From assembly GCF_003350545.1 (NCBI RefSeq), contig NZ_QQBA01000003.1, positions 186,001 through 250,000 on the forward strand: a stretch of 64,000 nucleotides of DNA, given 5' to 3'. A program made the translations under genes and the position numbers. A model generated the notes under the pieces. The model was not told where the DNA came from, did not search any database, and was given only the letters and a program-made list of their open reading frames with translations. Each line of letters begins with the position of its first letter. Within the stretch, counting starts at the first letter, position 1. Of this stretch, positions 42,885 to 51,536 are shown piece after piece. This DNA is from Flavobacterium glaciei (GTDB lineage: Bacteria; Bacteroidota; Bacteroidia; Flavobacteriales; Flavobacteriaceae).

Positions 42885-43634
42885 TTATTTTCCTTTATTG
42901 GTTTCAATAATGTATTTTTCTAAAGCCATTGTCATCGAAGGTGTTGCTGGTGTTGGTGCAAGAATATCAACTCTTAGACCATGATCCAATGCTTCTTTTT
43001 GTGTCGTACTACCAAAAACGGCAATTCGAGTGTCGTTTTGTTTAAAATCCGGGAAATTCATAAACAATGATTTTATTCCAGTTGGGCTAAAGAAGGCCAA
43101 AACATCATAATATACATCGGCTAAATCGGATAAATCACTCATTACAGTTCTGTAAAAAACTGCTGGTGTCCAGTCTACTTTTAATGCGTTCAGTGTTATT
43201 GGTGCATCGGCATTCAATTGGTCTGAAGCAGGTAATAAGAATTTTTCGTCTTTGTATTTTTTTATTAGTGGAGATAAATCAGCAAAATCTTTTGGGCCAA
43301 CGTAAATTTTACGTTTTCTATACACAACATATTTTTGCAGATAAAAAGCAATAGCTTCTGATTGACAGAAATATTTTAATCCTTCTGGGACTTTATAGCG
43401 CATTTCGTCAGCCACTCTAAAAAAGTGATCTACAGCATTTTTACTGGTTAAAATAATAGCCGTGTAATGGTTAAGATCGATTTTTTGAAGTCTAATCTCT
43501 TTTGCATTAACACCTTCTACGTGAATAAAAGGTCTGAAATCAATTTTTACTTTATGCTTTTGTTGAAGTTCAAAGTAAGGTGAATTCTCCACCTTAGGCT
43601 CAGGTTGTGACACCAAAATTGTTTTCACTTTCAT
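42885..43634 (-). CDS. hemD: uroporphyrinogen-III synthase family protein
   Basis: HemD closes hydroxymethylbilane to uroporphyrinogen III in haem synthesis. The 249-residue protein has the bilobed fold pattern: IILTSKNAVDHFF in the first lobe, LLPASDQLN at the hinge, and VLAFFSPTGIKSLF plus IAVFGSTTQKEA in the second. The sequence family is weakly conserved, so assignment rests on these segments and on the DUF4271 gene 12 bases upstream, a pairing common in Bacteroidota. Confidence 0.87.
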   Translation of the reverse strand: MKVKTILVSQPEPKVENSPYFELQQKHKVKIDFRPFIHVEGVNAKEIRLQKIDLNHYTAIILTSKNAVDHFFRVADEMRYKVPEGLKYFCQSEAIAFYLQKYVVYRKRKIYVGPKDFADLSPLIKKYKDEKFLLPASDQLNADAPITLNALKVDWTPAVFYRTVMSDLSDLADVYYDVLAFFSPTGIKSLFMNFPDFKQNDTRIAVFGSTTQKEALDHGLRVDILAPTPATPSMTMALEKYIIETNKGK

Positions 43635-43646
43635 ATTTAACGGTTT

Positions 43647-44318
43647 CTAAGCACTCCCTTTTGTAAACCAATAATACATAAAATAATAGGGTGCTATTTC
43701 AAGAGCGCAAAGATATAAAATAAAATAAAACAACTTGCCGAATATTATATTTTGATAGTTTTTTATTGAAATCAAATATGTTAATACATTCATTATTAAT
43801 ATTATAGTTATAATTACCAATGGAATATTTCTTGAAAATGAGTCGTAATAGAACAAAATAATATTCAATGGAAGGATGATTAATCCAATATAGGTTCTGT
43901 AAGTCACCTTTTGGAGGTTAAACTGCTCCATAAATTCTTCGATATTGAAGGAGGTGGCTATTATTTTTTCAATCAAATATTTAGATAAGACAAAGAAAGT
44001 TAGAAAAGTGAAAATTTGAATGTAAAGTATCCAATCTGTCTTTGAAGCATGTCCAAAATAACTTAGGGAAATTTGGATAAAAAAAGCTAGTGAAATTATT
44101 TGGACTAGAAATAAGGAGATCGTAAAACTGCTTTTTAAGTGGCTGCTGTCTCTATAAACTTTATTGTATTTGTTGGAAAAAATCAAATTGGAAAAATCAC
44201 CAAATCTATTTTCGAAAACAGATTTCGTAATAGCAATAATAGCAAATGAAAGAACAAAAAGCACGGTTGCCCAGTCTTTGCTCTCAGTTATTCTAGGATG
44301 AAGTATATTTTCGATCAT
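43647..44318 (-). CDS. DUF4271 membrane protein
   Basis: A 223-residue integral membrane protein with about six helices. It matches DUF4271, a Bacteroidota family usually next to hemD, as here. The C-terminus ends with an aromatic stretch (EIAPYYFMYYWFTKG). The function is unknown; the constant pairing suggests a link with tetrapyrrole synthesis or transport. It is 12 bases upstream of hemD in the same transcript and diverges from the glycosyltransferase gene. Confidence 0.85.
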   Translation of the reverse strand: MIENILHPRITESKDWATVLFVLSFAIIAITKSVFENRFGDFSNLIFSNKYNKVYRDSSHLKSSFTISLFLVQIISLAFFIQISLSYFGHASKTDWILYIQIFTFLTFFVLSKYLIEKIIATSFNIEEFMEQFNLQKVTYRTYIGLIILPLNIILFYYDSFSRNIPLVIITIILIMNVLTYLISIKNYQNIIFGKLFYFILYLCALEIAPYYFMYYWFTKGSA

Positions 44319-44394
44319 AACGCTACAAAATTACTAATTTTTATATCATTCTTTTTATTATAATTTTATTAAGGATGAAATGGCATAAAAAGTT

Positions 44395-44402
44395 TACTTT
44401 TG
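44395..44402 (+). promoter_or_regulatory. -7 promoter box TACTTTTG upstream of the GT2 gene
   Basis: TAnnTTTG match ending 20 bases before the ATG at 44423. It lies inside the extra sequence that a start at 44375 would translate, which supports the later start. Confidence 0.5.
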
Positions 44403-44422
44403 CGGTGAAATTAGTCAAAAAT

Positions 44423-45148
44423 ATGAATGATTGTATTGTTATAATTCCTACCTATAACGAAATTGAAAATATAGAAAGCATTATTCGATCGGTGTTTTCG
44501 CAGCATAAATCTTTTCATATTCTTATTATTGATGATAATTCACCGGATCACACTGCTGATAAGGTGGTTTTGCTTCAATCAGAATTTGAAGGTAGATTGT
44601 TTTTAGAAAAAAGAGAAAAGAAATCGGGTCTTGGAACAGCTTATGTTCATGGGTTTAGATGGGCATTAGCACACAAATATGATTTTATTTTTGAAATGGA
44701 CGCTGATTTTTCTCATAATCCAAAAGATTTAGAGAAATTATACAATGCTTGTCATTTTGGTGACGCAGATTTAGCGATTGGCTCCCGATACGTTACTGGA
44801 GTAAATGTTGTAAATTGGCCTTTGAGCCGTGTATTGATGTCATATTTTGCATCTGTATATGTACGAATCATTACCGGAATGAAAATTCATGATGCTACAG
44901 CTGGTTTTGTTTGTTACAAAAGAAGAGTTTTAGAAGAGATTAATTTAGATAAAATAAAATTTGTTGGATATGCTTTTCAAATTGAAATGAAATACAGAAC
45001 GTATTGTAAAAAATTTCAAATTGCTGAGGTTCCTATCATTTTTACAGATAGAACAAAAGGGCAATCCAAAATGAGTAATTCGATAATTATTGAAGCTGTT
45101 TTTGGTGTAATTGCGCTTAGATTAAAAAGATTAGTAAACACATTATAA
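44423..45148 (+). CDS. polyprenol monophosphomannose synthase-like glycosyltransferase (GT2)
   Basis: GT2 enzyme of 241 residues resembling Dpm1/Ppm1 synthases, which transfer a sugar to polyprenyl phosphate. The motifs are IIPTYNEIENI, LIIDDNSPDHTAD, the DXD-like FEMDADFSHNP, GSRYVTG and TDRTKGQSKM near the C-terminus. No C-terminal membrane domain. The ATG at 44423 fits both conservation and the promoter box. pyrC follows after 12 bases, then a DUF4296 lipoprotein. Confidence 0.9.
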   Translation: MNDCIVIIPTYNEIENIESIIRSVFSQHKSFHILIIDDNSPDHTADKVVLLQSEFEGRLFLEKREKKSGLGTAYVHGFRWALAHKYDFIFEMDADFSHNPKDLEKLYNACHFGDADLAIGSRYVTGVNVVNWPLSRVLMSYFASVYVRIITGMKIHDATAGFVCYKRRVLEEINLDKIKFVGYAFQIEMKYRTYCKKFQIAEVPIIFTDRTKGQSKMSNSIIIEAVFGVIALRLKRLVNTL

Positions 45149-45160
45149 GAAAAAGACAGG

Positions 45161-46501
45161 ATGAATAGGGTTTTAATTAAGAATGCCAAAATAGTAAATG
45201 AAGGGGTGATTTTTGAGGGCGATGTATTAATTGAAAATGACTTAATTGTTGAAATTTCAGATAGCATTAGTGCTAAATCCTCTCAGTGTAAAATTATTGA
45301 TGCCGAAGGGAATTATTTAATTCCGGGTGCAATTGACGACCAAGTGCATTTTAGAGAACCAGGACTAACGCACAAAGGGGATATAGAATCAGAATCCAGA
45401 GCTGCAGTTGCAGGAGGAATCACCTCCTTTATCGAGCAGCCTAATACAGTACCTAATGCGGTTACCCAAGAAATATTAGAACAAAAATACGAGTTAGCTG
45501 CTCAAAAATCCTATGCTAATTATTCGTTTATGATGGGTGCAACTAACGATAATTTGGAAGAAGTTTTAAAAACAAATCCAAAGAATGTTGCCGGAATCAA
45601 AATATTTTTAGGTTCTTCAACCGGAAATATGTTAGTGGATAATGAAGCAACATTAGAGAAGATTTTCTCTAGTACGCCCATGCTTATTGCGGTGCATTGT
45701 GAGGACGAAACGACAATCAAAAATAATTTAGAAAAATACAAAGAAGAGTACGGAGATGATATACCCGTAACAGCGCATCACCTTATCCGTAGCGAGGAAG
45801 CGTGTTACATTTCGTCTTCTAAAGCGGTTGCGTTAGCTAAGAAAACGGGTGCTCGATTGCATATTTTCCATCTTTCGACCGCTAAAGAAATGGATTTGTT
45901 TACGAACAAGATTCCTTTAGAAGAAAAGAAAATTACTGCTGAAGTTTGTGTACATCATTTGTGGTTTACTAATGATGATTATGCTACAAAAGGCAATTTG
46001 ATTAAATGGAATCCAGCTGTAAAAACAGCTAATGATAGAAAAGTGCTTTGGGAAGCCTTACTAGATGACCGTATTGATGTCATTGCTACAGATCATGCGC
46101 CACACACTTTAGAAGAGAAAAAACAACCGTATTTGAATGCGCCTTCCGGTGGACCATTAGTGCAACATGCTGTAGTTGCTATGTTTGAAGCGTACCATCA
46201 AGGGAAAATAAGTATTGAAAAAATCGTGGAGAAAATGTGCCACAACCCTGCTAAAATTTTCAAGATAGAAAAACGTGGTTTTATCAAAGAAGGTTATTAT
46301 GCAGATTTGGTTATCGTAAATTCAGGTTTGCCTTGGAGCGTTAAAAAAGAAAATATTTTGGCTAAATGTGGTTGGTCTCCATTTGAAGGTTTTACTTTTA
46401 AATCTAGAATTACCCATACTTTAGTCAACGGACAATTAGTCTACACCGCTTTTAAAGTGAAAGATATTCGTGCAGGAAAAAGGCTGTTATTTGAAAGATA
46501 A
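45161..46501 (+). CDS. pyrC: dihydroorotase
   Basis: PyrC cyclises carbamoyl aspartate to dihydroorotate in pyrimidine synthesis. The 446-residue amidohydrolase has PGAIDDQVHFREPGLTH near residue 60, a probable carboxylated Lys147 in GIKIFLGSSTG, His178 in HCEDE, a His in HIFHLS and the catalytic Asp in ATDHAPHT. The first metal ligand of the HxH motif is Gln61 instead of His, which I recall as usual for Bacteroidota class I enzymes. It sits 12 bases after the GT2 gene and 10 before the DUF4296 gene. Confidence 0.93.
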   Translation: MNRVLIKNAKIVNEGVIFEGDVLIENDLIVEISDSISAKSSQCKIIDAEGNYLIPGAIDDQVHFREPGLTHKGDIESESRAAVAGGITSFIEQPNTVPNAVTQEILEQKYELAAQKSYANYSFMMGATNDNLEEVLKTNPKNVAGIKIFLGSSTGNMLVDNEATLEKIFSSTPMLIAVHCEDETTIKNNLEKYKEEYGDDIPVTAHHLIRSEEACYISSSKAVALAKKTGARLHIFHLSTAKEMDLFTNKIPLEEKKITAEVCVHHLWFTNDDYATKGNLIKWNPAVKTANDRKVLWEALLDDRIDVIATDHAPHTLEEKKQPYLNAPSGGPLVQHAVVAMFEAYHQGKISIEKIVEKMCHNPAKIFKIEKRGFIKEGYYADLVIVNSGLPWSVKKENILAKCGWSPFEGFTFKSRITHTLVNGQLVYTAFKVKDIRAGKRLLFER

Positions 46502-46511
46502 AATTTCATCA

Positions 46512-46931
46512 ATGAGAAAAATCGTAACATTTTTAGCAATTATATCACTATTTATCAGCTGTGAAAAAGAAGTGGTAAAGAAGCCTGAACGGATTATCGA
46601 GAAAAAAGTTATGGTTGATATTATGTATGATTTATCTGTTTTGGAAGCCATAAGAAATCAAAATCCGGCTTCCTTGGATACCTTTAAAATAAACTCCAGA
46701 GATTATATTTTTAAAAAATATAAAATTGACAGTGTTCAATTTGCTAAAAGCAATGTCTACTATGCTTCTGATTATAATGAATATAAGAGCATGTTCGAGC
46801 AAATAAGCAAGCGATTGGAAGCAGATACAAAAAGTGTAGATTCTTTGATAAAATTGAAAAAAAAGAAAAAGATTAAAAAGAATGTAAATCAAATAGAATT
46901 AAAAAGCAGAGATACTACTAAATTAAATTAA
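46512..46931 (+). CDS. DUF4296 lipoprotein
   Basis: A 139-residue predicted lipoprotein: signal sequence MRKIVTFLAIISLFIS then Cys17 as the lipidation site. The mature part (PERIIEKKVMVDIMYDLSVLEAI) matches DUF4296, a Bacteroidota family commonly next to pyrC. The C-terminus is Lys-rich (LKKKKKIKK). The ATG at 46512 is chosen because it places the lipobox correctly; the longer frame overlaps pyrC. Function unknown. Confidence 0.87.
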   Translation: MRKIVTFLAIISLFISCEKEVVKKPERIIEKKVMVDIMYDLSVLEAIRNQNPASLDTFKINSRDYIFKKYKIDSVQFAKSNVYYASDYNEYKSMFEQISKRLEADTKSVDSLIKLKKKKKIKKNVNQIELKSRDTTKLN

Positions 46932-46940
46932 GAAAAGAAC

Positions 46941-47942
46941 TTACAGATTAGAGATATCTTTGATGTATTGGTTAATATTTATAAAATCGGTTTTCAAAGT
47001 ATCTTTAATCTTTTGGTTTGAATACATAGATATGGCATACGAAGATTTAGCAGTTGTTTGTGTCAGTTTTCTTCTTTGTTGAAACACATTAGACACAAAC
47101 CAATCCAGCCTCCAGATTATTTCCATCAAAAACGGTTTTGCATGAATTTTAGGTCGTTGCACACCCATTGAATCACTCATAGCATTCAGAATGTCACGAA
47201 AAACACTATTTTCTGCTATCAACGTAAAGCGTTCATTTTTAATTTCGCTTTGCATTAATTGATGAGCTATTCGCACAACGTCAGTAACGGCAACAAATCC
47301 AGTGGAACCCAGTGTATAAAATTTCAATCCGTTTTTTACTTTCGTAAAAAGTTGTCCACTTCCTTGCTCTCTAAAGCCGGGACCAAGAATCACACCTGGA
47401 TTTACAATTATTACCTCTAATCCTTCTTGTTGTCCGCGCCATATTTCCATTTCCGCGCCATATTTAGAAATGGCATAATCATTATGATACTTCTCTGGAT
47501 TCCATTCGGTTTCTTCAGTAATGAATTTTTCATGTGGTAGTAAGTCGCCCAAAGTGGCAATGGAACTTACAAAACACAGTTTTTTTATTTGATAGGCTAT
47601 ACAAAAATTTACAATATTCGCGGTGCCTTCAATGTTTGTTTTTCGCAATAGATCTTCATCTTTTGGATCAAAAGAAATCAATGCGGCACAATGGTACACG
47701 TTGTCAATATTTTGAAAGGCGATTTCTAATGAAGGAACTTCAGTAATGTCTGCTTGAATCCATTCGATTTGATCGAACAACGATTCCTTTTTATAAATAG
47801 CAAATAGGGATTTGGTTTTCTCTATTGAAGTTACACTTCGATAAATGGCGCGTATTTTTTCGATTCCAATATTTCGGGATTCAATTAAATGAAGCAATAA
47901 ATGTGCACCTACTAAACCTGTTCCTCCTGTGACTAAAATCAT
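46941..47942 (-). CDS. NAD-dependent epimerase/dehydratase family protein
   Basis: Extended short-chain dehydrogenase of 333 residues. The Rossmann motif TGGTGLVGAHL starts at residue 5, the active-site Tyr-x-x-x-Lys appears in DYAISKYGAE (YAISK), and VSSIATLGD holds the catalytic Ser. It resembles dihydroflavonol-4-reductase-like and sugar-epimerase-like enzymes; the substrate is unknown. It is a single-gene unit convergent with the pyrC transcript. Confidence 0.87.
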   Translation of the reverse strand: MILVTGGTGLVGAHLLLHLIESRNIGIEKIRAIYRSVTSIEKTKSLFAIYKKESLFDQIEWIQADITEVPSLEIAFQNIDNVYHCAALISFDPKDEDLLRKTNIEGTANIVNFCIAYQIKKLCFVSSIATLGDLLPHEKFITEETEWNPEKYHNDYAISKYGAEMEIWRGQQEGLEVIIVNPGVILGPGFREQGSGQLFTKVKNGLKFYTLGSTGFVAVTDVVRIAHQLMQSEIKNERFTLIAENSVFRDILNAMSDSMGVQRPKIHAKPFLMEIIWRLDWFVSNVFQQRRKLTQTTAKSSYAISMYSNQKIKDTLKTDFININQYIKDISNL

Positions 47943-48062
47943 AGTTACAAATGTAATGAAATCAATTTCAATGGCAAAAACAATAGCAATTTCAATCGAA
48001 TAACATTTTCAATCACCACTTCAATTTTACTCATTGAAATTTAGTTTTGCCATTGATATTAT

Positions 48063-48070
48063 TATCTTTG
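48063..48070 (+). promoter_or_regulatory. -7 promoter box TATCTTTG upstream of tyrS
   Basis: TAnnTTTG match ending 18 bases before the ATG at 48089; no good -33 box at the right spacing. Confidence 0.45.
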
Positions 48071-48088
48071 TGAAAATTGATTAAAAAG

Positions 48089-49381
48089 ATGAAGAATTTT
48101 ATTGAAGAAGTAACTTGGAGAGGAATGCTCCACGATGTAATGCCCGGCACAGAAGAACATTTGATGGAACAAATGCGTGTGGCGTATGTGGGAATTGACC
48201 CAACTGCCGATTCATTGCATATAGGACACTTAGTTGGCGTGATGTTGTTGAAACATTTTCAACTATCAGGACACAAACCATTAGCGTTAGTAGGTGGTGC
48301 AACAGGAATGATTGGTGATCCATCAGGAAAATCGAATGAAAGAAATTTATTGGACGAAGCGACTTTGCGTCACAATCAAGAAGCGATAAAAGGACAATTA
48401 TCCCGTTTTCTGGATTTTACTTCTGATGCGGCTAATGCGGCTGAATTAGTGAATAATTACGACTGGATGAAGAACTTTTCCTTTCTGGATTTCATTCGGG
48501 ACGTAGGTAAACATATTACGGTAAATTATATGATGGCAAAAGATTCCGTGAAGAAACGTTTGTCATCAGAAGCTGCCGAAGGAATGTCTTTCACGGAGTT
48601 TACGTATCAATTGGTTCAAGGATATGACTTTTTGCATTTGTACCGAGAGAAAAACTGTACGTTGCAAATGGGAGGAAGTGACCAATGGGGAAATATCACC
48701 ACGGGAACCGAATTAGTTCGCAGAATTGCCAGTGGAAAAGCGTATGCATTGACTTGTCCGTTGATTACAAAAGCGGATGGAACCAAATTTGGAAAGTCAG
48801 AAGGCGGAAATATCTGGTTGGATGCAGCTAGAACATCACCTTATAAATTTTACCAATATTGGTTGAACACTTCGGATGTGGATGCAGAAAAATACATTAA
48901 GATTTTTACTTTTTTATCAAAAGAGGAGATCGAAGATTTAACTGAAAAGCATAGAGAAGCACCACATTTACGTTTGTTACAAAAACGTTTGGCCGAAGAA
49001 ACTACGGTGATGGTACATTCAGCAGAAGATTTAGAAAATGCTATAAAAGCATCGAATATTTTGTTTGGGAATTCTACTTCAGATGATTTGAAGCAATTGG
49101 ACGAAGCCACTTTCTTAGATGTTTTTGACGGTGTTCCTCAGGCGGAAATCAGCAGAAATGAAATCGAAACAGGAATTAATATTGTTGATGTTCTAAACGA
49201 AAAAACAGGATTTCTAAAATCGAATGGTGAAGCAAGACGTGCTCTAACAGCTAATTCTATTTCAGTAAATAGAGAAAAAGTTACCGAAGATTTTATGCTT
49301 TCGACCAAAGATTTAATCAACAATCAGTTTGTTTTGTTACAAAGTGGAAAGAAAAACTATTTTGTGATTCGGGTTAAATAA
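48089..49381 (+). CDS. tyrS: tyrosyl-tRNA synthetase
   Basis: TyrRS charges tRNA-Tyr. Class I motifs: HIGHLVG ([16 protein letters not shown]) and KFGKSEGG in place of [30 protein letters not shown] is the tyrosine-binding region and a C-terminal S4 RNA-binding domain ([18 protein letters not shown]) is present. The ATG at 48089 is preferred over a TTG four codons upstream that falls at the predicted transcription start. 430 residues is normal. The toxin-antitoxin pair follows. Confidence 0.96.
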   Translation: MKNFIEEVTWRGMLHDVMPGTEEHLMEQMRVAYVGIDPTADSLHIGHLVGVMLLKHFQLSGHKPLALVGGATGMIGDPSGKSNERNLLDEATLRHNQEAIKGQLSRFLDFTSDAANAAELVNNYDWMKNFSFLDFIRDVGKHITVNYMMAKDSVKKRLSSEAAEGMSFTEFTYQLVQGYDFLHLYREKNCTLQMGGSDQWGNITTGTELVRRIASGKAYALTCPLITKADGTKFGKSEGGNIWLDAARTSPYKFYQYWLNTSDVDAEKYIKIFTFLSKEEIEDLTEKHREAPHLRLLQKRLAEETTVMVHSAEDLENAIKASNILFGNSTSDDLKQLDEATFLDVFDGVPQAEISRNEIETGINIVDVLNEKTGFLKSNGEARRALTANSISVNREKVTEDFMLSTKDLINNQFVLLQSGKKNYFVIRVK

Positions 49382-49412
49382 TTTTATAACTTTACTTGAA
49401 ATAACAAAAGCT

Positions 49413-49616
49413 ATGGAAACTCAATTTTTGACCGACGAAAAAGGAAATAGAACGGCTGTTGTGTTACCTATAAAGAAATACAATAAATTGATTGAAAAAT
49501 TGGAAGATTTAGAAGACATACGTCTTTATGATGAAGCCAAAAGAGAGGATGACGGTTATCGAATTTCTATAGACGAAGCTTTTAAAATTATTGAAGAAAA
49601 GCGAAAATTAGTGTAG
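49413..49616 (+). CDS. type II antitoxin (Phd/RelB-like)
   Basis: A 67-residue acidic protein with a short N-terminal beta-rich part (TQFLTDEKGNRTAVVLPI) and a helical tail (KYNKLIEKLEDLEDIRLYDEAK) expected to wrap the toxin. It is placed two bases before a RelE/ParE-type gene, the normal antitoxin-first order. Usually such proteins also repress their own operon. It starts 31 bases after tyrS and may be partly co-transcribed with it. Confidence 0.8.
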   Translation: METQFLTDEKGNRTAVVLPIKKYNKLIEKLEDLEDIRLYDEAKREDDGYRISIDEAFKIIEEKRKLV

Positions 49617-49618
49617 TA

Positions 49619-49873
49619 ATGGCTTATACTATCGAATTTAGAAATAAAGTTTTGAAAGCTTTAATCAAAATTAATGAGCCTCACTATTCTGCAATCAAAA
49701 AGCAAATCTATGATTTAGCTGAAAACCCTCGGCCGCAAGGTTATAGAAAATTGAAAGGAAGAAAAGGATATAGAATTCGTGTTGGAGATTACAGAATTAT
49801 TTATGAAATTTTTGATGATATTTTGCTAATTGATCTAATCGACTTAGGTCACAGAAAAGATATTTATGAATAA
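49619..49873 (+). CDS. type II toxin, RelE/ParE family
   Basis: An 84-residue basic protein with the RelE/ParE fold: FRNKVLKALIKI, a helix pair, LAENPRPQGYRKLKGRKGYRIRVGDYRIIYEI and a C-terminal DLGHRKDIYE. The RIRVGDYRIIY core and GHRKDIY tail are typical of RelE-type mRNA interferases, but many ParE proteins share them, so the target (mRNA or gyrase) is open. Both genes are complete. Confidence 0.87.
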   Translation: MAYTIEFRNKVLKALIKINEPHYSAIKKQIYDLAENPRPQGYRKLKGRKGYRIRVGDYRIIYEIFDDILLIDLIDLGHRKDIYE

Positions 49874-49922
49874 GTTTACTCGTTGATTTGGTTAACCGAA
49901 TAGATAAATAACCAAATAAACT

Positions 49923-50903
49923 TTAAATCACCATCAAATTACAACCACGAATATCTGAATTATCAAAACGTCCCAATACCTCGAAAGAGTTGTTGGGATT
50001 TTTTTTGCCCAAATCCTGCGTAGCTATAAACGAACACGAATTAATGTTGGCTAAATCAATCACATTGATTCCGCCTGTTTTTCCGTCTGGAATATAAGTC
50101 AAAGCATCTTCGGTATCGCGCACCAGGATTTGCATCCAAGCAGGGCACTCAAATACGCCATTTCCCAAGGAGTAGGCTTGTGATAGTAATTCGGTCATGC
50201 CGTATTCTGAATGTATGGCTGCTACGCCAAAACCTTCACAGAGTTGATCGTGTAATTCCTCCCGAATCATTTCTTTGCGTTTGCCTTTCATACCACCTGT
50301 TTCCATAATAATGGTATGTTGCAATTGAAACTGATGCTGCTCTATTAAATCTAATAAAGCAAAAGTAACACCAATCAGAATTACATTTTGACCTGCTTTA
50401 TCTAAAGCGATAAGTTTAGTAATCAATTCGTCGTGATTGTTGAGGTAAAAACCGCTTTCAGGATGATTGGAAAGTTCAATTAAATCCTTGACCATGTAAA
50501 TTAAGGATGAGCCTTCTCTTTCCAGATAGGAGGGAAGTAAAGCTAAAACTACATAATCTTCAATGTTGCCATAAAATTCTGAAAATCCTTTGCGGTAGCT
50601 TTCTTCATATAACGAAACATCAGTAACGAGATGTTTGCTAGTGATCATTCCGGTTGTTCCACTGCTGGTAAAGGTTTCTTGAATTTCATCGGTATTAGAA
50701 AGGACCTCATGACTCTTAAAAAACTGTATGGGCAAAAACGGGATTTGTTGTATTGATTTTACTTTATGAGGATCTGTTTTTAGGAAATTACAAAAATCCT
50801 GATATACTTTGTTGTTTTCATATTGGTAACGAAAAACTTTTAAAGCAATTTTTTCAAATTGTTTTTGACTTGAAATAGTAAATATATCAGTGGTTGTGAT
50901 CAA
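49923..50903 (-). CDS. LuxE/acyl-protein synthetase-like enzyme
   Basis: A 326-residue protein resembling LuxE (acyl-protein synthetase) and the phenylacetate-CoA ligase group of adenylate-forming enzymes. Visible motifs are the phosphate-binding TFTSSGTTGMITSKH, METGGMKGKRKEM and HSEYGMTELLSQAYS (the (Y)GxTE motif), with GRFDNSDIRGCN at the C-terminus. No luxC, luxA or luxB gene is nearby, so bioluminescence is not implied; related genes in Bacteroidota are annotated as acyl transferases. Substrate unknown. Confidence 0.82.
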   Translation of the reverse strand: MITTTDIFTISSQKQFEKIALKVFRYQYENNKVYQDFCNFLKTDPHKVKSIQQIPFLPIQFFKSHEVLSNTDEIQETFTSSGTTGMITSKHLVTDVSLYEESYRKGFSEFYGNIEDYVVLALLPSYLEREGSSLIYMVKDLIELSNHPESGFYLNNHDELITKLIALDKAGQNVILIGVTFALLDLIEQHQFQLQHTIIMETGGMKGKRKEMIREELHDQLCEGFGVAAIHSEYGMTELLSQAYSLGNGVFECPAWMQILVRDTEDALTYIPDGKTGGINVIDLANINSCSFIATQDLGKKNPNNSFEVLGRFDNSDIRGCNLMVI

Positions 50904-50992
50904 GATTTTTTTTTGTAAAAGTATGAAAAATTTAAAAAGGGAGTTTGTTTATCTGTCATTAGAAAACGGATGCTGTTTGGTATTAAAAAAAA

Positions 50993-51012
50993 AGCTCCAA
51001 TAAAATGGAGCT
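50993..51012 (-). terminator. terminator of the T9SS-tail protein gene
   Basis: AGCTCCA (50993-50999), six bases, TGGAGCT (51006-51012); on the minus strand followed by TTTTTTTTT. Confidence 0.8.
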
Positions 51013-51034
51013 GTAATTTTATATTTAGAATGAA

Positions 51035-51376
51035 TTACCGAATTATTAATTTTCGAGTAGCTGAACTTTCTTTTTCATTTATTTTAATAATGTATACTCC
51101 CGGAGATAAATTAGAAACATTTAGTTCTCGTGAACTAAGCATTGTTTGTAGCACTTTTTTACCAAGCACATCAAATATTATGATTTCTTTATCAAGATCA
51201 TTCTTAGTGGTAATGTAAACTTTGCCATTGCTCACAGGATTAGGGTACAAGCTTAAACCCTCAATAGTAGAGGCAGTTTCTTGTAGTTTTGGTTGCGGTT
51301 TACTGTCTTGAGCATAGGTGCTTGCAGAGAATAAAAAGACCAATATAAGTAGGGTATTAAAGTAGTTTTTCGCCAT
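51035..51376 (-). CDS. short secreted protein consisting almost only of a T9SS type A sorting domain
   Basis: A 113-residue protein. Residues 1-23 are a signal peptide (MAKNYFNTLLILVFLFSAS then TYAQ), about 24-36 a short spacer, and about 37-113 a complete type A C-terminal sorting domain: LSLYPNPVSNGKVYI, KEIIIFDVLGKKVL, NLSPGVYIIKI and a KLIIR end. There is no room for a cargo domain. The ATG at 51376 is chosen because 30 upstream residues would spoil the signal peptide. The type IX system normally removes this tail and anchors its cargo at the cell surface, so the role of a tail-only protein is unclear. Confidence 0.85.
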   Translation of the reverse strand: MAKNYFNTLLILVFLFSASTYAQDSKPQPKLQETASTIEGLSLYPNPVSNGKVYITTKNDLDKEIIIFDVLGKKVLQTMLSSRELNVSNLSPGVYIIKINEKESSATRKLIIR

Positions 51377-51431
51377 TCTTACTAATTTGATTTGTAAATA
51401 TACAAAATATATTTCAAATAGTGTACCAAAA

Positions 51432-51463
51432 AAAATGCCTTTCACAATGAAAGGCATTTTGAG
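51432..51463 (-). terminator. terminator of the small lipoprotein gene
   Basis: AAAATGCCTTTCA (51432-51444), loop CAA, TGAAAGGCATTTT (51448-51460): perfect 13 bp stem. On the minus strand TTTT follows. It separates the lipoprotein gene from the T9SS-tail gene, so the latter needs its own promoter. Confidence 0.88.
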
Positions 51464-51536
51464 CACTAGTATTTTTTTTCTTTACAATCAATCGAAAACA
51501 AGGTAAAGCTGGGGTTCTTTTTTATCAAAACGAAAT

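Noticed and set aside
49923..50903. Bioluminescence locus
   Set aside because: Only a LuxE-like enzyme is present; luxA, luxB, luxC and luxD are absent.
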